From assembly GCF_001721645.1 (NCBI RefSeq), contig NZ_CP017141.1, positions 6,200,001 through 6,264,000 on the forward strand: a stretch of DNA of 64,000 bases. The letters are read 5' to 3'. A model generated the notes under the pieces. That model worked only from the letters and a program-made list of their open reading frames with translations. It made no database searches and was not told where the DNA came from. Positions 33,414 through 42,945 of this stretch are shown here, piece after piece (within the stretch, counting starts at the first letter, position 1; each line of letters begins with the position of its first letter). The DNA is from Pedobacter steynii. GTDB taxonomy: Bacteria > Bacteroidota > Bacteroidia > Sphingobacteriales > Sphingobacteriaceae. The position numbers and the translations under genes were made by a program.

Positions 33414-34154
33414 ATGATTCAAATGGAAGTTTGTGCCAACTCCCTTACCTCTGCCCTTGCGGCACAGGAAGGTGGCGCGGTGCGGGTAGAATTCTGCGAT
33501 AATTTACCGGAGGGTGGCACCACCCCCAGCTATGGCCAGATTAAGCTCGCAAAAGAATTATTGCACATCCTCGTCTATCCTATTATCCGTCCCAGAGGCG
33601 GGGATTTCTTGTATTCCGACTTGGAATTTCGCATCATGAAAGAGGATATAAAAATGTGTAAATCATTAAATTGTGACGGAGTAGTGATTGGAATTCTCCA
33701 CGCAAACGGCAGCATCGATAAGGAACGTTGTGCAGCATTAATTGAGCTGGCAAGGCCTATGAAAGTAACTTTTCACCGTGCTTTTGACATGTGTAATGAT
33801 CTCGAAAAAGCGTTGGAAGAGCTGATTGAATTGGGTTGTGAGCGGGTACTCACTTCAGGCGCCGCAGCCTCTGCCCTTCAGGGTGCAGAACGTTTGAAAG
33901 CATTGATTACACAGGCTGCCGGAAGGATCAGTATCATGCCCGGAGCGGGTATCAAAACAGAAAACATAGCAGAGATCATCCGCATTACCGGAGCTACAGA
34001 GTTTCATGCTTCTGCAAAACACGCGGTAAAGAGCGATATGCAATTCAGAAACCCGGGATTGAGTATGGGAACTTCTGCAGATGAGTTTAGCTATGACCTG
34101 ACCGATGCAGCAACAGTGAAAAGCCTGATCGAATTGGCCAACAGCAATAGTTAA
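33414..34154 (+). CDS. cutC: CutC family protein
   Basis: A 246-residue TIM-barrel protein with the CutC signature: MEVCANSLTSALAAQEGGAVRVEFC, LPEGGTTPSYGQI, PRGGDFLYSD, VTFHRAFDMCNDLEKAL and GCERVLTSGAAASALQG. The family was named for copper homeostasis in E. coli, but its biochemical function is unresolved. The ATG at 33414 is preferred to a TTG at 33405; an ATG at 33423 is a further alternative. It lies between glycosylasparaginase and GH92 genes with short gaps. Confidence 0.9.
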   Translation: MIQMEVCANSLTSALAAQEGGAVRVEFCDNLPEGGTTPSYGQIKLAKELLHILVYPIIRPRGGDFLYSDLEFRIMKEDIKMCKSLNCDGVVIGILHANGSIDKERCAALIELARPMKVTFHRAFDMCNDLEKALEELIELGCERVLTSGAAASALQGAERLKALITQAAGRISIMPGAGIKTENIAEIIRITGATEFHASAKHAVKSDMQFRNPGLSMGTSADEFSYDLTDAATVKSLIELANSNS

Positions 34155-34174
34155 CGCGATAATCACCTATAAAA

Positions 34175-37108
34175 ATGATAAAAAAACTGATCAGCACGGC
34201 TTTATTTAGCGTCTTTCTTATTTCCATTGGTTCTGCCCAGACTAAAAGAGATTACACCCAATATGTCAATCCCTTTATAGGAACAGGTGGCCATGGGCAC
34301 ACTTACCCAGGTCCTTCTATGCCTTTTGGAATGATCCAACCAGGCCCGGACACCCGTTTAACAGGATGGGATGGTTGTTCCGGTTACCACGATACAGACA
34401 GCGTGATCTACGGCTTTTCTCATACCCATTTAAGTGGTGTAGGGATTCCTGATTATGGGGACGTATTGTTTATGCCTACTACGGGACAGCCGGAATTCAG
34501 CAATACCGCCTACTCCTCTCCTTTTCAAAAGAAAAATGAAAAAGCAAGCGTAGGCTATTATGCTACTAAGCTTGACAAATATGGTATTGATGTTGCCCTC
34601 ACTACCACCAGAAGGGTTGCTTTACACCAGTATACTTTTCCTGCTTCCAAACAATCCAATATCATTATTGATTTAAAACACCGGGACCGTGTATTGGATT
34701 CCTGGATCGAAGTGGTTAGCCCCACCGAGATTCGTGGATTCCGAAGGTCCAGAGCCTGGGCAAAAGATCAGCCGGTTTACTTCTATGCTAAATTTAGCAA
34801 ACCCTTTAAATCATATGGTATTGCTGTGGATGACGTTCTGCAAAAAGGACTGAAAAAGGCTTCTGGCAAAAACATCAAATTATATATACAATTTGAAACT
34901 AAAGCTGCTGAGAACGTACTTTCCAAGGTAGCCATCTCTGCGGTAAGTGCTGAAGGCGCTTTAAAAAATCTGGATGCGGAAATGAAAGGTTACGATTTCA
35001 AAGGTGCTGTAGCTAAAGCTAAAACGATTTGGAATACCGAACTATCTAAAGTAGAAGCAGAGAGCACTGATCTTAAACAACTCAGAACTTATTATACGGC
35101 ATTGTACCATAGTTTCCTGAATCCTAATTTGTTTATGGATGTAGACGGTCAATATCTTGGTTTAGACAAAAAAACACATCGTGCAGCCGGCTTTGAGTAC
35201 TTTACCGTTTTCTCTTTATGGGATACCCATCGTACCGAACACCCTCTCCTCGCCCTAATCGACAGAAAGAGGACGCTGGATTTTATCAAAACTTTCCTGG
35301 CCATGTACGATCAGGGAAAATTACTACCCGTATGGGAATTGGCTTCAAATGAGACTTTTTGTATGATCGGAAACCATGCCATTCCTGTTATTGTAGATGC
35401 CTACGCCAAAGGAATCCGGGATTTCGATGCTCAAAAAGCATTGGAAGCAATGAAAGTATCTGTAAACAGAAAACAATTCGGACTGGACCTCTATGCCACT
35501 GAAGGTGCCGTTCCTTCCGACAAAGAAGAGGAATCGGCCTCCAAAACCGTAGAATATGCTTATGACGACTGGTGTATTTCGGAGTTTGCCCGAATGTTGG
35601 GTAAAAAAGAAGATCAGGAGCATTATAGTCGCCGGGCACAATACTGGAAAAACCTATACGATCCGGAAACCAGGTTTATCCGTGCGCGGCAAAACGGAGG
35701 GTTTTACAAACCCTTTGAGCCAACAGAAGTAAACAGCAATTACACCGAAGGAAATTCCTGGCATTACTCTTTCAGTACCCAGCAGGACATCAATACCCAT
35801 ATGGAATTTATGGGTGGTGAACCTGTATATCAGGAAAAGCTCAATGAGCTCTTTACCACAAAAAAAGGATTAACAGGCAGGGCCCAGGATGATATTACCG
35901 GTTTAATTGGCCAGTATGCCCATGGTAATGAACCCAGTCACCATATGTCTTACCTCTTCAATTACACCAGACACCCTGAAAAAACAGCGCATTACCTGCA
36001 AAGAATCTATCGGGAACAGTACCACGATCAGCCCGATGGTTTATCAGGAAATGAGGATTGTGGTCAGATGAGTGCCTGGCTTGTCACGAGTGCTATGGGT
36101 TGGTACCCCGTCTCTCCCGGCAATAACATTTACAATATCGGCAGTCCATGGTTTAAGAAACTGACCGTACACCTGGAAAATGGGAAAAAGATAGTTGTAA
36201 ATGCTCCTACGTTGAGCAACAAACAGTATTATACTTCCGGGCTAAAATTAAACGGTAAACCATACAAAAAACTGTTTTTGAATCACAGTGACCTTTCCAA
36301 TGGAGGAACACTTGATTTTGAGTTTTCCGAGCAACCGGATATGGATTACCTGAACAGCCTTGAGAAGCCGGTGATGAAGATCAGTCAACAACTTATCACC
36401 CCTAATCCATCAATTAACGGCCCCTCAGCTATTTTCAAAGGAAAACAAACCATCAGCATCAGTAATCCATTAAAGGATGTTCAGATCTATTATACCATTG
36501 ACGGATCGACACCTTCCAAGGCCAGTCTTCCTTATACCGGACCTTTTGAAATCAACAAGGACAGTCACATAAAAGCCATCGCTTATAAAGATGGGTATGT
36601 GAACAGTTTTCCTGTTGAAGCTTCTTATCAAACCGCAGCACAACATTATACCATACAGGTCAAAACTGCCATTAATCCAACCTTTACCGGTGGTGGAAAC
36701 AATGCGCTGATTGACGGAATCAGGGGAACAGCCAATTATAAAATCGGAGACATATGGCAGGGTTTCAGAAGTCCTGAAATTGAAGCGGTTGTAGACCTCG
36801 GATTAAAGAAAAAAGTAAACACCGTAAGCATCGGCGCTTTACAGGATACCAATGCCTGGATCATTATTCCTTCGGAAGTTAGTTTTTATGCTTCTTCAGA
36901 CAACATTCATTTTACAGAAATCGGTAAAGTAAAATCGACCGTTGATCCAAAGGATGAGCGTCAGCAAATTCAGGAATTTAGTGCCAAAGCAGGCATAGAA
37001 TGCAGGTACATTAAGGTAATAGTCAAGGCTTATGGTATTTTTGGAGACTGGCACGATGGCTCAGGAGAGCTGGCACATTCTTTCTTTGATGAAATTGCGA
37101 TAAATTAA
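34175..37108 (+). CDS. GH92 family alpha-mannosidase, secreted
   Basis: A 977-residue exported protein (signal peptide, residues ~1-21, ...ISIGSAQ). Residues ~25-740 are the GH92 catalytic region with YVNPFIGTGGHGHTYPGPSMPFGM near the N-terminus, SLWDTHRTEHPL, and GNEDCGQMSAW (from residue 625) holding the general-acid Glu. GH92 enzymes are calcium-dependent exo-alpha-1,2/1,3/1,6-mannosidases of N-glycans and yeast mannan. After it come a CHB_HEX_C-like beta domain (YYTIDGSTPSKASLPYTGPF) and a C-terminal discoidin-like domain (~840-977). No type IX sorting domain is seen at the C-terminus. Confidence 0.93.
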   Translation: MIKKLISTALFSVFLISIGSAQTKRDYTQYVNPFIGTGGHGHTYPGPSMPFGMIQPGPDTRLTGWDGCSGYHDTDSVIYGFSHTHLSGVGIPDYGDVLFMPTTGQPEFSNTAYSSPFQKKNEKASVGYYATKLDKYGIDVALTTTRRVALHQYTFPASKQSNIIIDLKHRDRVLDSWIEVVSPTEIRGFRRSRAWAKDQPVYFYAKFSKPFKSYGIAVDDVLQKGLKKASGKNIKLYIQFETKAAENVLSKVAISAVSAEGALKNLDAEMKGYDFKGAVAKAKTIWNTELSKVEAESTDLKQLRTYYTALYHSFLNPNLFMDVDGQYLGLDKKTHRAAGFEYFTVFSLWDTHRTEHPLLALIDRKRTLDFIKTFLAMYDQGKLLPVWELASNETFCMIGNHAIPVIVDAYAKGIRDFDAQKALEAMKVSVNRKQFGLDLYATEGAVPSDKEEESASKTVEYAYDDWCISEFARMLGKKEDQEHYSRRAQYWKNLYDPETRFIRARQNGGFYKPFEPTEVNSNYTEGNSWHYSFSTQQDINTHMEFMGGEPVYQEKLNELFTTKKGLTGRAQDDITGLIGQYAHGNEPSHHMSYLFNYTRHPEKTAHYLQRIYREQYHDQPDGLSGNEDCGQMSAWLVTSAMGWYPVSPGNNIYNIGSPWFKKLTVHLENGKKIVVNAPTLSNKQYYTSGLKLNGKPYKKLFLNHSDLSNGGTLDFEFSEQPDMDYLNSLEKPVMKISQQLITPNPSINGPSAIFKGKQTISISNPLKDVQIYYTIDGSTPSKASLPYTGPFEINKDSHIKAIAYKDGYVNSFPVEASYQTAAQHYTIQVKTAINPTFTGGGNNALIDGIRGTANYKIGDIWQGFRSPEIEAVVDLGLKKKVNTVSIGALQDTNAWIIIPSEVSFYASSDNIHFTEIGKVKSTVDPKDERQQIQEFSAKAGIECRYIKVIVKAYGIFGDWHDGSGELAHSFFDEIAIN

Positions 37109-37122
37109 TCGAGTCAAAATCC

Positions 37123-37130
37123 TATATTTG
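37123..37130 (+). promoter_or_regulatory. -7 promoter element for lepA
   Basis: TATATTTG matches TAnnTTTG 8 bases before the lepA ATG at 37139, which implies a very short or nearly absent leader. Confidence 0.55.
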
Positions 37131-37138
37131 CGCCACTG

Positions 37139-38926
37139 ATGAAGCACATACGTAATTTTTGCATAATTGCACATATTGACCACGGTAAGAGCACCCTGGC
37201 TGACCGTTTATTGGAATATACTAAAACCATCACCCAACGTGAGTCTCAGGCTCAGTTGCTGGATAATATGGATTTGGAACGTGAACGTGGGATCACGATA
37301 AAAAGCCACGCCATTCAAATGAATTATGCAGTGGACGGACAGGAATATGTATTAAACCTGATCGATACTCCCGGACACGTAGATTTTTCCTATGAAGTTT
37401 CCCGCTCTATAGCTGCCTGTGAAGGTGCCCTATTGATTGTTGATGCTTCACAAGGTATCCAGGCACAAACCATTTCGAACCTTTACCTTGCGTTAGAGCA
37501 CGATCTGGAGATTATCCCTATCCTAAACAAGATGGATTTACCTGGTGCAATGCCTGAGGAAGTTAAAGATCAGATCATAGACCTGATTGGCTGTAAACGC
37601 GAAGAAATCATTCCTGCTTCCGGAAAAACCGGATTGGGGGTAATGGATATCCTTCAGGCAATTATTGACCGTGTTCCTGCTCCGGTAGGTAACCCGGAAG
37701 CGCCATTACAGGCTTTAATTTTTGACTCTGTATTTAACTCTTTCAGAGGAATCATTGCTTACTTTAAAGTAGTAAACGGTGAGATTAAAAAAGGCGATAA
37801 AGTAAAGTTCATCAATACCGGCAAAGAGTATCTTGCTGACGAAGTGGGTGTACTTAAGTTGAACATGTTACCTAAGGACGGTGTAAAAACCGGAGACGTA
37901 GGTTATATCATATCTGGTATTAAAGAAGCGCGGGAGGTAAAGGTTGGGGATACGATCACTAACGTTGCCAGACCTTCATTAGATGCTATTCAGGGATTTG
38001 AAGAGGTAAAACCAATGGTATTTGCGGGAATCTATCCGGTAGATACAGATGAGTTTGAAGAACTTCGTGAGGCGATGCACAAATTACAGCTGAACGATGC
38101 CTCTATTGTATTTGAACCGGAGAGTTCTGCAGCTTTAGGCTTCGGATTCCGTTGCGGATTCCTTGGAATGCTGCATATGGAGATTATTCAGGAGCGTCTG
38201 GAGCGCGAATTTGACATGACAGTAATTACTACTGTTCCCAACGTCTCTTACATTGCCCATACGACCAAAGGAGAAGAAATTATTGTAAACAACCCTTCAG
38301 ATCTTCCTGATCCAAGTAAGATGGAATTTGTGGAAGAACCTTTCATCAAGGCAAACATCATTACCAAATCTGAATTCGTTGGACCGGTAATGTCACTTTG
38401 TATTCAGAAAAGAGGAACTATCATTAATCAGTCTTACCTGACTTCTGACCGTGTGGAGCTGGTATTTGAAATGCCCATGGGTGAGATTGTATTTGACTTC
38501 TATGATAAACTAAAGACCATTTCCAAAGGATATGCTTCTTTCGATTATCATCAGATCGGCTACAGACAATCTGACCTGGTACGTTTGGATATCCTGTTAA
38601 ACGGAGAGCATGTAGATGCTTTATCTTCCTTAATTCACCGTGCAAACTCTTATGATTTTGGAAAGCGCATCTGTGAAAAACTAAGGGAACTGATTCCAAG
38701 ACAGCAGTTTGAAATTGCGATTCAGGCTTCAATCGGTGCAAAAATTATTGCCCGTGAGAACGTAAGGGCTTTACGTAAGGATGTAACCGCTAAATGTTAC
38801 GGTGGTGATATTTCCCGTAAGCGTAAACTTCTGGAGAAACAAAAGAAAGGTAAAAAACGAATGCGTCAGGTAGGTAACGTGGAGATTCCACAAACGGCCT
38901 TCATGGCCGTTCTTAAATTAGATTAA
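37139..38926 (+). CDS. lepA: Elongation factor 4 (LepA)
   Basis: A 595-residue translational GTPase with AHIDHGKSTLADR (G1), GITIKSH (G2), DTPGHVDF (G3), NKMDLPGA (G4) and SGKTGLG (G5), and the LepA-specific C-terminal domain (REYGGDISRKRKLLEKQKKGKKRM-like end, DVTAKCYGGDISRKRKLLE). LepA acts on ribosomes, probably during initiation and elongation problems. It has its own -7 element despite following the GH92 gene by 30 bases. Confidence 0.97.
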   Translation: MKHIRNFCIIAHIDHGKSTLADRLLEYTKTITQRESQAQLLDNMDLERERGITIKSHAIQMNYAVDGQEYVLNLIDTPGHVDFSYEVSRSIAACEGALLIVDASQGIQAQTISNLYLALEHDLEIIPILNKMDLPGAMPEEVKDQIIDLIGCKREEIIPASGKTGLGVMDILQAIIDRVPAPVGNPEAPLQALIFDSVFNSFRGIIAYFKVVNGEIKKGDKVKFINTGKEYLADEVGVLKLNMLPKDGVKTGDVGYIISGIKEAREVKVGDTITNVARPSLDAIQGFEEVKPMVFAGIYPVDTDEFEELREAMHKLQLNDASIVFEPESSAALGFGFRCGFLGMLHMEIIQERLEREFDMTVITTVPNVSYIAHTTKGEEIIVNNPSDLPDPSKMEFVEEPFIKANIITKSEFVGPVMSLCIQKRGTIINQSYLTSDRVELVFEMPMGEIVFDFYDKLKTISKGYASFDYHQIGYRQSDLVRLDILLNGEHVDALSSLIHRANSYDFGKRICEKLRELIPRQQFEIAIQASIGAKIIARENVRALRKDVTAKCYGGDISRKRKLLEKQKKGKKRMRQVGNVEIPQTAFMAVLKLD

Positions 38927-38979
38927 TTTTGGGGCAGTGCGCCGCATTGCCTATATACATAACAACCCATTAGGATTAC

Positions 38980-39861
38980 ATGCAGTTACTGGACGGAAAA
39001 TTCGCATCAGAGAAAATAAAACAGGAAATAGCAGCAGAAGCAGCGGCTTTCTTAGCGGAGAGCGGTAGAAAACCCCATCTGGTTGCCATATTAGTTGGAA
39101 ATGATGGTGGCAGTGAAACTTATGTTGCCAGCAAAATGAAAAACTGTGAAAAGGTAGGTTTTCAATCTTCCCTCATCAGATATGACGTCACAGTTACCGA
39201 AGCAGAGCTATTACAAAAGATTGAAGAAATCAATCAGGATGCCGGTGTAGATGGCTTAATTGTTCAGCTTCCTCTTCCAAAACATATCGATCCGGAAAAA
39301 GTAACAGAAACCATTGACTACCGTAAAGATGTAGATGGTTTTCATCCCGTAAACCTGGGCCGTATGATGAGGAACCTTCCCTGCTTCATTCCCGCAACTC
39401 CCTATGGGATCCTGTTAATGCTTCAGGCTTATCAGATTGATACTACAGGTAAACATTGTGTAGTTGTTGGCAGAAGTAACATCGTGGGAAGTCCTATGAG
39501 TATCCTGATGGCCAGGAATGCAAATCCTGGAAACTGTACGGTAACGTTGACACACAGTAAAACGGCTAACCTGAAAGAACTGGCATTACAAGCTGATATT
39601 ATTGTAGCTGCAATCGGTAAGAAAAACTTTGTGACTGCCGATATGGTAAAAACAGGTGCAATTATCATTGATGTGGGTATCAATAGAGAAACTTCAACAG
39701 AAACAAAATCGGGTTACAAGCTCTATGGCGATGTTGATTTTGAAAATGTTGCACCGAAAGCATCATGGATTACTCCGGTTCCGGGAGGTGTAGGTCTGAT
39801 GACGATCGTAGGTTTATTAAAAAACACATTAGCTTCGGCAAAAAAAGAGATTTATCCCTAA
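38980..39861 (+). CDS. folD: Bifunctional methylenetetrahydrofolate dehydrogenase/cyclohydrolase
   Basis: The 293-residue protein has the FolD landmarks: the SETYVASKMKNCEKVGF segment with the catalytic Tyr and Lys, VDGLIVQLPLPKHID, DGFHPVNLGRM, the NADP-binding GRSNIVGSPM and the C-terminal PVPGGVGLMTI. It interconverts 5,10-methylene- and 10-formyl-tetrahydrofolate in the cytoplasm. A strong terminator follows. Confidence 0.97.
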   Translation: MQLLDGKFASEKIKQEIAAEAAAFLAESGRKPHLVAILVGNDGGSETYVASKMKNCEKVGFQSSLIRYDVTVTEAELLQKIEEINQDAGVDGLIVQLPLPKHIDPEKVTETIDYRKDVDGFHPVNLGRMMRNLPCFIPATPYGILLMLQAYQIDTTGKHCVVVGRSNIVGSPMSILMARNANPGNCTVTLTHSKTANLKELALQADIIVAAIGKKNFVTADMVKTGAIIIDVGINRETSTETKSGYKLYGDVDFENVAPKASWITPVPGGVGLMTIVGLLKNTLASAKKEIYP

Positions 39862-39883
39862 GGATTACGATCATTTAGATAAA

Positions 39884-39924
39884 CCAAAAAGGCGGATTGA
39901 TGTAACATCAATCCGCCTTTTTGG
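39884..39924. terminator. Intrinsic terminator, bidirectional
   Basis: A perfect 19-base inverted repeat (CCAAAAAGGCGGATTGATG, loop TAA, complement at 39906-39924) with A and T runs lies between the convergent folD and Rieske genes. Confidence 0.9.
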
Positions 39925-39937
39925 CTTTCAAATTTAT

Positions 39938-40270
39938 TTAACCAAACAGTTTTTTTATCCAGCTTTCCTTTAGTCCAACATAAATTCCATCTACTCTCAC
40001 TTCCACAGGGTAAGTATCAATATAATCTCCCTGCCCCTCCGCTCCTCTTCCTGTTTTCAAATTATACTCATAACGGTGGATCGGACAAATCAGGTATCCA
40101 TCCCTACAACGGCCGCCACTCAGAATTCCTCCGGCATGCGGACAAGTATTCTGCACCACATGAAGCTCATTCTGATGTCTCAGCATACATAGTTTTTTTC
40201 CGTTCACCTTAATCTGGGTTACAAAATCCTGTTCCGGGAATGTTCCTTCTATCCTGTACCATTTCAACAT
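39938..40270 (-). CDS. Rieske [2Fe-2S] domain protein
   Basis: A 110-residue stand-alone Rieske ferredoxin-like protein with both cluster motifs, CPHAGG (C-x-H at ~43-48) and CPIHRYEYN (~62-70). It lacks a signal peptide and membrane anchor, so it is a soluble electron carrier or the ferredoxin of an oxygenase; no oxygenase gene is nearby. It is divergent from queE. Confidence 0.92.
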   Translation of the reverse strand: MLKWYRIEGTFPEQDFVTQIKVNGKKLCMLRHQNELHVVQNTCPHAGGILSGGRCRDGYLICPIHRYEYNLKTGRGAEGQGDYIDTYPVEVRVDGIYVGLKESWIKKLFG

Positions 40271-40354
40271 CTCCGACTTACCTCCTTTTTCATAGATTGG
40301 TCATATAAACGTTTTCAATATACATATAATCTCATTTCCCGCGGATATTTTATT

Positions 40355-40362
40355 TACCTTTG
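40355..40362 (+). promoter_or_regulatory. -7 promoter element for queE
   Basis: TACCTTTG matches TAnnTTTG and lies 10 bases before the queE ATG at 40373. Confidence 0.55.
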
Positions 40363-40372
40363 CAGACTTTAT

Positions 40373-40996
40373 ATGGCACATCAAATACCAGCAGACGGCA
40401 CATTACTTCCATTAATGGAAGAGTTTTACACCATTCAGGGAGAAGGATTTAACACAGGAAAAGCGGCTTATTTTATTCGTTTAGGAGGTTGCGACGTCGG
40501 TTGTCACTGGTGTGATGTAAAAGAAAGCTGGGATGCAGAGTTACATCCTTTGACGCTATCGGATGATATTGTGACCAAAGCGGACATCTTTCCCGGAAAA
40601 GCGGTGGTGATTACCGGTGGTGAACCATTGATCTATAACCTGGATTACCTGACTCAAAAATTAAAAGAAAAAAATATTCTGACCTTTATAGAAACTTCGG
40701 GTGCTTACCCACTTTCAGGCAGCTGGGATTGGATCTGTCTATCACCAAAGAAATTTAAAGCTCCCCGTCCGGACATCACTCCTTTTGCAAATGAACTGAA
40801 AGTAATTGTATTTAATAAGAGTGATTTTGAATGGGCAGAGAAATATGCAGAAACGGTTTCTGACACCTGTAAGCTATATTTACAACCAGAATGGTCTAAA
40901 TCAAAAGAGATGACTCCCTTAATTATTGACTATGTAATGGCCAATCCGAAATGGGAAATTTCTTTACAGACTCATAAATATTTAAATATCCCTTAA
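40373..40996 (+). CDS. queE: 7-carboxy-7-deazaguanine synthase
   Basis: The 207-residue radical SAM enzyme carries the cluster motif C-x3-C-x2-C at C40, C44 and C47 (LGGCDVGCHWCDVKESWD), EEFYTIQGEGFNTGKAAYFIRLGG and VVITGGEPLIY. It converts 6-carboxytetrahydropterin to 7-carboxy-7-deazaguanine on the way to queuosine. A YhhQ-type precursor transporter is encoded at 29528-30295. Other queuosine genes are not in the window. Confidence 0.93.
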   Translation: MAHQIPADGTLLPLMEEFYTIQGEGFNTGKAAYFIRLGGCDVGCHWCDVKESWDAELHPLTLSDDIVTKADIFPGKAVVITGGEPLIYNLDYLTQKLKEKNILTFIETSGAYPLSGSWDWICLSPKKFKAPRPDITPFANELKVIVFNKSDFEWAEKYAETVSDTCKLYLQPEWSKSKEMTPLIIDYVMANPKWEISLQTHKYLNIP

Positions 40997-41049
40997 TTAT
41001 ATCTTCAGATTTTTCGCTACATTTAATATTATTCATAAACAGTAGCGTT

Positions 41050-42945
41050 TTGAAAAAAATATCTATTGCAGCTTTTTTGGTCTTTCTAATTCTTGGTGTC
41101 AGCGCTCAAACCACTTCCGTCAGAAAAGCGATGGCTGATTTCGAGAAGGCCCAGGTGTATTTGAATGACAACAATTATGCGGAGGCAATTGCTTCCTTAA
41201 AAAACGCTGCAGCCGCAGATCCAAACTTTAAAAATGCCATTATTCAACTCGCCGAACTCAACAGAAGGATCAAATCTTTTGAGGAAGCAAAGTTATATTA
41301 TCAGAAAGCAATTGATTTAAGTGGAGGATCTGACGTCCGGTTATACTACGGATTGGCCGAATCACAGGTCAATACCGGAGATTATAACCCGGCATTGAAA
41401 AACATCAATCTTTTTATCGATCAGTATACTGGGAATGACAAGGCCTTTCTCGCTAAGGCAAAAAAATACAGGAAGGATTGTGAGTTTTCTATCACCGCCT
41501 TAAAAACGCCGCAGAAATACGAACCTGTTAATCTCGGCTCCCAAATCAACTCTGCACATCGGGATTATTTCCCCGCCATTACCGCCGACAATGAAACCTT
41601 AATCTTCAGCAGAAACATCGCCGGCAATGAAGATTTTTTCATTTCCAAAAAGCATAATAAAGAATGGAGCAGTCCGGTTTCTTTGAGCAGCAATATCAAT
41701 ACGGCGCAATTTAATGAAGGTGCCCAGTCTATTTCTCCAGATGGTCAATACCTCTTTTTTACCGGCTGCAACAGGCCCAATGGATTGGGAAGATGCGACA
41801 TCTATGTCAGCCATAAAGAAGGGAACAGCTGGGGTCAGCCCTTTAACCTGGGTGCACCTGTAAATACCATTTACTGGGAATCACAACCTGCCATCAGTCC
41901 GGATGGAAATACCTTATACTTCGTCAGCAACAGACCCGGAGGGATTGGTGGTTACGACATCTGGAAAACACAACTTAATGAGGAAGGCGAATGGTCCCTT
42001 CCCCTCAATCTTGGCCCGGAGATCAATACGCCTTATGATGAAAATACCCCATTTCTCCATGCTGATGGGAAAACCCTGTATTTCTCTTCCGACGGATGGC
42101 CAGGCATGGGTAACAAAGATATCTTCCTGAGCCGTATAGACAGTACAGGACATTGGAGCAATCCGCTCAACATGGGTTATCCGATCAATAGCTTTAATGA
42201 AGAGACCGGACTTATCGTAAGTCCTGACGGAACGGAGGCCTTTTTCTCTTCCAATTTAAAGGATGGGTATGGCGACATGGACATTTATCAATTTAAACTA
42301 CCTGAAGATAAAAAGCCAATGGCCATTACTTATGTAAAAGGAATTGTCCGGGATAAAGAAACCCGGAAGTTTCTGGAAGCCAGAGTACAGGTAGTTAATC
42401 TGGGTAATAAAAAGACCGCTTACAACGATTATACCTCGACTGACAATGGGCAGTTTCTTGCAGTGATGCCTTTTGGTGCAGATTATGCCTTTAACGTCAG
42501 CGCCGATGGTTATCTGTTCTATTCCGAAAATTATGAATTGAAATCCGCCAATGGAAATAAACCATTCCTTCTGGAGATTGATTTGGAACGGTTAAAAGTG
42601 GGTACAAATATGATCCTGAAGAATATATTCTTCAATACCAATGAATATGCCCTTCTACCACCTTCGGTAACGGAATTAGCCACCTTAAAAGACCTGTTAA
42701 AAAACAATCCGAACATCCATATAGAGGTTCAGGGACATACAGATAATGTGGGGAACGACCTTCAGAACGAGAAACTATCTGTCAACCGTGCCAAAGCAGT
42801 ATATGATCATCTGATTGAAAGTAAAATTGATGCAACAAGGTTAACCTATAAAGGTTACGGTGAAACCAGGCCAATTGCAGGAAATGAAACAGAAGAAAAA
42901 CGGAAGCAGAACAGGAGGACCTCCTTCATCATTACAAAAATCTAG
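41050..42945 (+). CDS. PorE-like protein: TPR, PD40 propeller, CRD and OmpA domains
   Basis: A 631-residue envelope protein. After a signal peptide (KKISIAAFLVFLILGVSAQ) come TPR repeats (~25-150), a PD40/WD40-like propeller with repeats of the type SPDGQYLFFTGCNRPNGLG-CDIY (~165-420), a carboxypeptidase-regulatory-like domain (~430-515) and an OmpA C-terminal domain that binds peptidoglycan (FFNTNEYALLPPS, VQGHTDNVGNDLQNEKLS). This order is that of PorE, a type IX secretion component, but PorE is a lipoprotein and this signal has no lipobox Cys. The start is TTG (41050); no ATG fits. It overlaps the next convergent gene by 4 bases. Confidence 0.88.
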   Translation: MKKISIAAFLVFLILGVSAQTTSVRKAMADFEKAQVYLNDNNYAEAIASLKNAAAADPNFKNAIIQLAELNRRIKSFEEAKLYYQKAIDLSGGSDVRLYYGLAESQVNTGDYNPALKNINLFIDQYTGNDKAFLAKAKKYRKDCEFSITALKTPQKYEPVNLGSQINSAHRDYFPAITADNETLIFSRNIAGNEDFFISKKHNKEWSSPVSLSSNINTAQFNEGAQSISPDGQYLFFTGCNRPNGLGRCDIYVSHKEGNSWGQPFNLGAPVNTIYWESQPAISPDGNTLYFVSNRPGGIGGYDIWKTQLNEEGEWSLPLNLGPEINTPYDENTPFLHADGKTLYFSSDGWPGMGNKDIFLSRIDSTGHWSNPLNMGYPINSFNEETGLIVSPDGTEAFFSSNLKDGYGDMDIYQFKLPEDKKPMAITYVKGIVRDKETRKFLEARVQVVNLGNKKTAYNDYTSTDNGQFLAVMPFGADYAFNVSADGYLFYSENYELKSANGNKPFLLEIDLERLKVGTNMILKNIFFNTNEYALLPPSVTELATLKDLLKNNPNIHIEVQGHTDNVGNDLQNEKLSVNRAKAVYDHLIESKIDATRLTYKGYGETRPIAGNETEEKRKQNRRTSFIITKI

